Shown: one piece after another, positions 41,424 through 42,285 of the stretch
Layout: the number at the start of each line of letters is the position of its first letter
How positions within the stretch are numbered: the stretch's first letter is position 1
Source of the DNA: Chloroflexota bacterium
GTDB taxonomy: Bacteria > Chloroflexota > Dehalococcoidia > UBA3495
Assembly: GCA_002716645.1 (NCBI GenBank)
Contig: PBBR01000030.1
Span: forward strand, 1-42,285
DNA length: 42,285 bases
Direction: 5' to 3'
Notes under the pieces: generated by a model
Databases searched by the model: none
Told to the model about the DNA's origin: nothing
What the model saw: the letters and a program-made list of their open reading frames with translations, nothing else
Translations under genes and position numbers: made by a program

Positions 41424-42116
41424 TTGCCTGATCAGAGCATCCTAATCGTAGAAGACGAACAAAATCTGGTTGCTGCACTTAAAGTCAGCCTTGAAAGAGA
41501 AGGATACCGAGTATATGTTTCTCACGACGGAGTATCTGGTCTAGAAAAAGCTCGTTCATTACAGCCGGATTTATTGATATTAGATGTAATGCTCCCATCT
41601 TTAGATGGTTTCGAGGTATGCCGAATGATAAGGAGAGAATCCAACATACCTATATTGTTCTTAACAGCCAAAGGAGAAGAAATTGACCGAGTTGTAGGCC
41701 TAGAATTAGGAGCTGATGACTACGTTACAAAACCATTCAGCATGCGCGAACTAGTAGCACGCGTACGAGGAATCCTAAGAAGGAGCCTAACCACCCAGAC
41801 CCAAAGTCCAAATACCCCCCGACAGTTCTCACTAGGTCGAATAGAAATTGATTTAGATAGTCACTCTGCGGTCCTCAATGGGAAGCCTTTATATCTCAAG
41901 CCCAAAGAATTCGATTTGCTGGCGTTCTTGGTCGCTCACCAGGGAATAGCATTCTCTAGAGACCAATTGCTTGAGAGTGTGTGGGGTTACGAGTATATGG
42001 GCGAAAGCCGAACAGTCGATGTTCACGTTAGATGGCTCAGAGAGAAAATCCAATCTGACAGCGGGCTACCTCCAAGAATAATAACCATAAGAGGTATCGG
42101 ATACCGGCTCGACTAA
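41424..42116 (+). CDS. OmpR/PhoB-type DNA-binding response regulator
   Basis: A 230-residue two-component regulator. The receiver domain (4-120) has the acidic pair E10-D11, phospho-acceptor D54 in LLILDVMLPSLDG, switch T81 and K103 in DDYVTKPFSMREL. A winged-helix effector domain (about 133-229) follows, with FSLGRIEIDLDSHS, LYLKPKEFDLLAFL and VDVHVRWLREKI, typical of OmpR family DNA binding. The start is TTG with AAAGGAG 6 bases upstream. Two TATAAT boxes (41335-41340 and 41356-41361) lie in the divergent gap with the selenoprotein gene. The partner sensor probably begins at 42182. Confidence 0.95.
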   Translation: MPDQSILIVEDEQNLVAALKVSLEREGYRVYVSHDGVSGLEKARSLQPDLLILDVMLPSLDGFEVCRMIRRESNIPILFLTAKGEEIDRVVGLELGADDYVTKPFSMRELVARVRGILRRSLTTQTQSPNTPRQFSLGRIEIDLDSHSAVLNGKPLYLKPKEFDLLAFLVAHQGIAFSRDQLLESVWGYEYMGESRTVDVHVRWLREKIQSDSGLPPRIITIRGIGYRLD

Positions 42117-42181
42117 CACTTAAGAGATCTTCCAAACTATCAGATAGGTCCCAACTGATAAATCTGTAATATGTAAAGATA

Positions 42182-42285
42182 ATGACTTCATTGCAAGTAG
42201 CATTAATTTTAGTCACAACTATAGTATGCATAGTACCTACTCTGGTATGTGTGTATGTTTATAGGCGTTATGCCAGAGTTAATAA
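42182..42285 (+). CDS. N-terminal fragment of a membrane protein, probable sensor histidine kinase
   Basis: An open frame starts with ATG at 42182 and runs off the window edge after 34 codons. The translation begins MTSLQVALILVTTIVCIVPT and continues to a VYRRYARVN end, giving one strong membrane helix followed by basic residues. That fits the N-terminus of a sensor kinase following a response regulator by 65 bases. The kinase domains are not visible, so the identity is inferred from position. The ribosome site is weak. Confidence 0.5.
   Translation, partial: MTSLQVALILVTTIVCIVPTLVCVYVYRRYARVN

Overview
This window reads as a piece of chromosome from a free-living, moderately AT-rich bacterium. 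The best fit is a marine Chloroflexota lineage such as SAR202 or a relative within Dehalococcoidia. This is an inference from gene content, not a placement. The supporting mix is CaiB/BaiF CoA-transferases, two luciferase-like flavin monooxygenases, a carboxymuconolactone-decarboxylase-like protein, an orphan molybdenum hydroxylase, a mycothiol-dependent maleylpyruvate-isomerase-like protein, a DUF1800/NHL/DUF1501 trio and an LVIVD-repeat protein, all interleaved with housekeeping genes (argS, hisS, hisF, hisIE, tRNA-Asp). I see no transposase, phage gene, CRISPR array or rRNA. Genes are densely packed; the largest gene-free gap is about 210 bases (30695-30904), so no stretch over 300 bases lacks a gene.

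Layout. 1-5 kb: the C-terminal tail of a CaiB/BaiF CoA-transferase entering from the left, a 5'-3' exonuclease with an aminotransferase, an LVIVD-repeat protein, and a bleomycin-hydrolase-type peptidase. 5-7 kb: a NifS-like cysteine desulfurase coupled to an SDR. 7-12.8 kb (minus strand): a tight five-gene operon of acyl-CoA dehydrogenase, iron-ADH-family protein, APH-type kinase, enolase paralog and 2-hydroxyacid dehydrogenase. Two of its enzymes have altered catalytic or metal residues. 13-18 kb: an alpha/beta hydrolase, a lipoprotein nuclease and a heterodimeric ABC exporter. 18-28 kb: argS, a VOC protein, an S51 peptidase, a hisF-HAD-hisIE run, a GlcG-like protein, a cyclase-family protein, a striking 68-nt perfect hairpin, a small unknown protein, hisS, a CoA-transferase and tRNA-Asp. 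28-36 kb: oxidoreductases and the DUF1501/NHL/DUF1800 operon. 36-41.3 kb (minus strand): a run starting with a selenoprotein gene. 41.4 kb to the end: an OmpR-type response regulator and the start of a probable membrane sensor.

The most notable item is at 40734-41273. A conventional reading ends the protein at a TGA (40977-40979), but the same frame continues for 80 codons through Gly-Ser-Cys. The TGA is followed at the right distance by a hairpin with a GGUCU apical loop, a bacterial SECIS signature. I read this as one 179-residue UGSC-type selenoprotein, preceded by a consensus-like promoter and a strong ribosome binding site. It is followed 30 bases later by an unrecognised 352-residue protein, and then by a molybdenum hydroxylase and a maleylpyruvate-isomerase-like protein. 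Second in interest is the five-gene operon at 7-12.8 kb, which looks like an undescribed kinase/dehydratase/dehydrogenase catabolic route.

Regulatory signals are readable. Three promoters share a TTGACA/TTGACT -35 box and a TACACT -10 box with 17-18 base spacing. Several convergent or intergenic boundaries carry long stem-loops. At least six genes appear to use TTG starts, each behind a good Shine-Dalgarno sequence.
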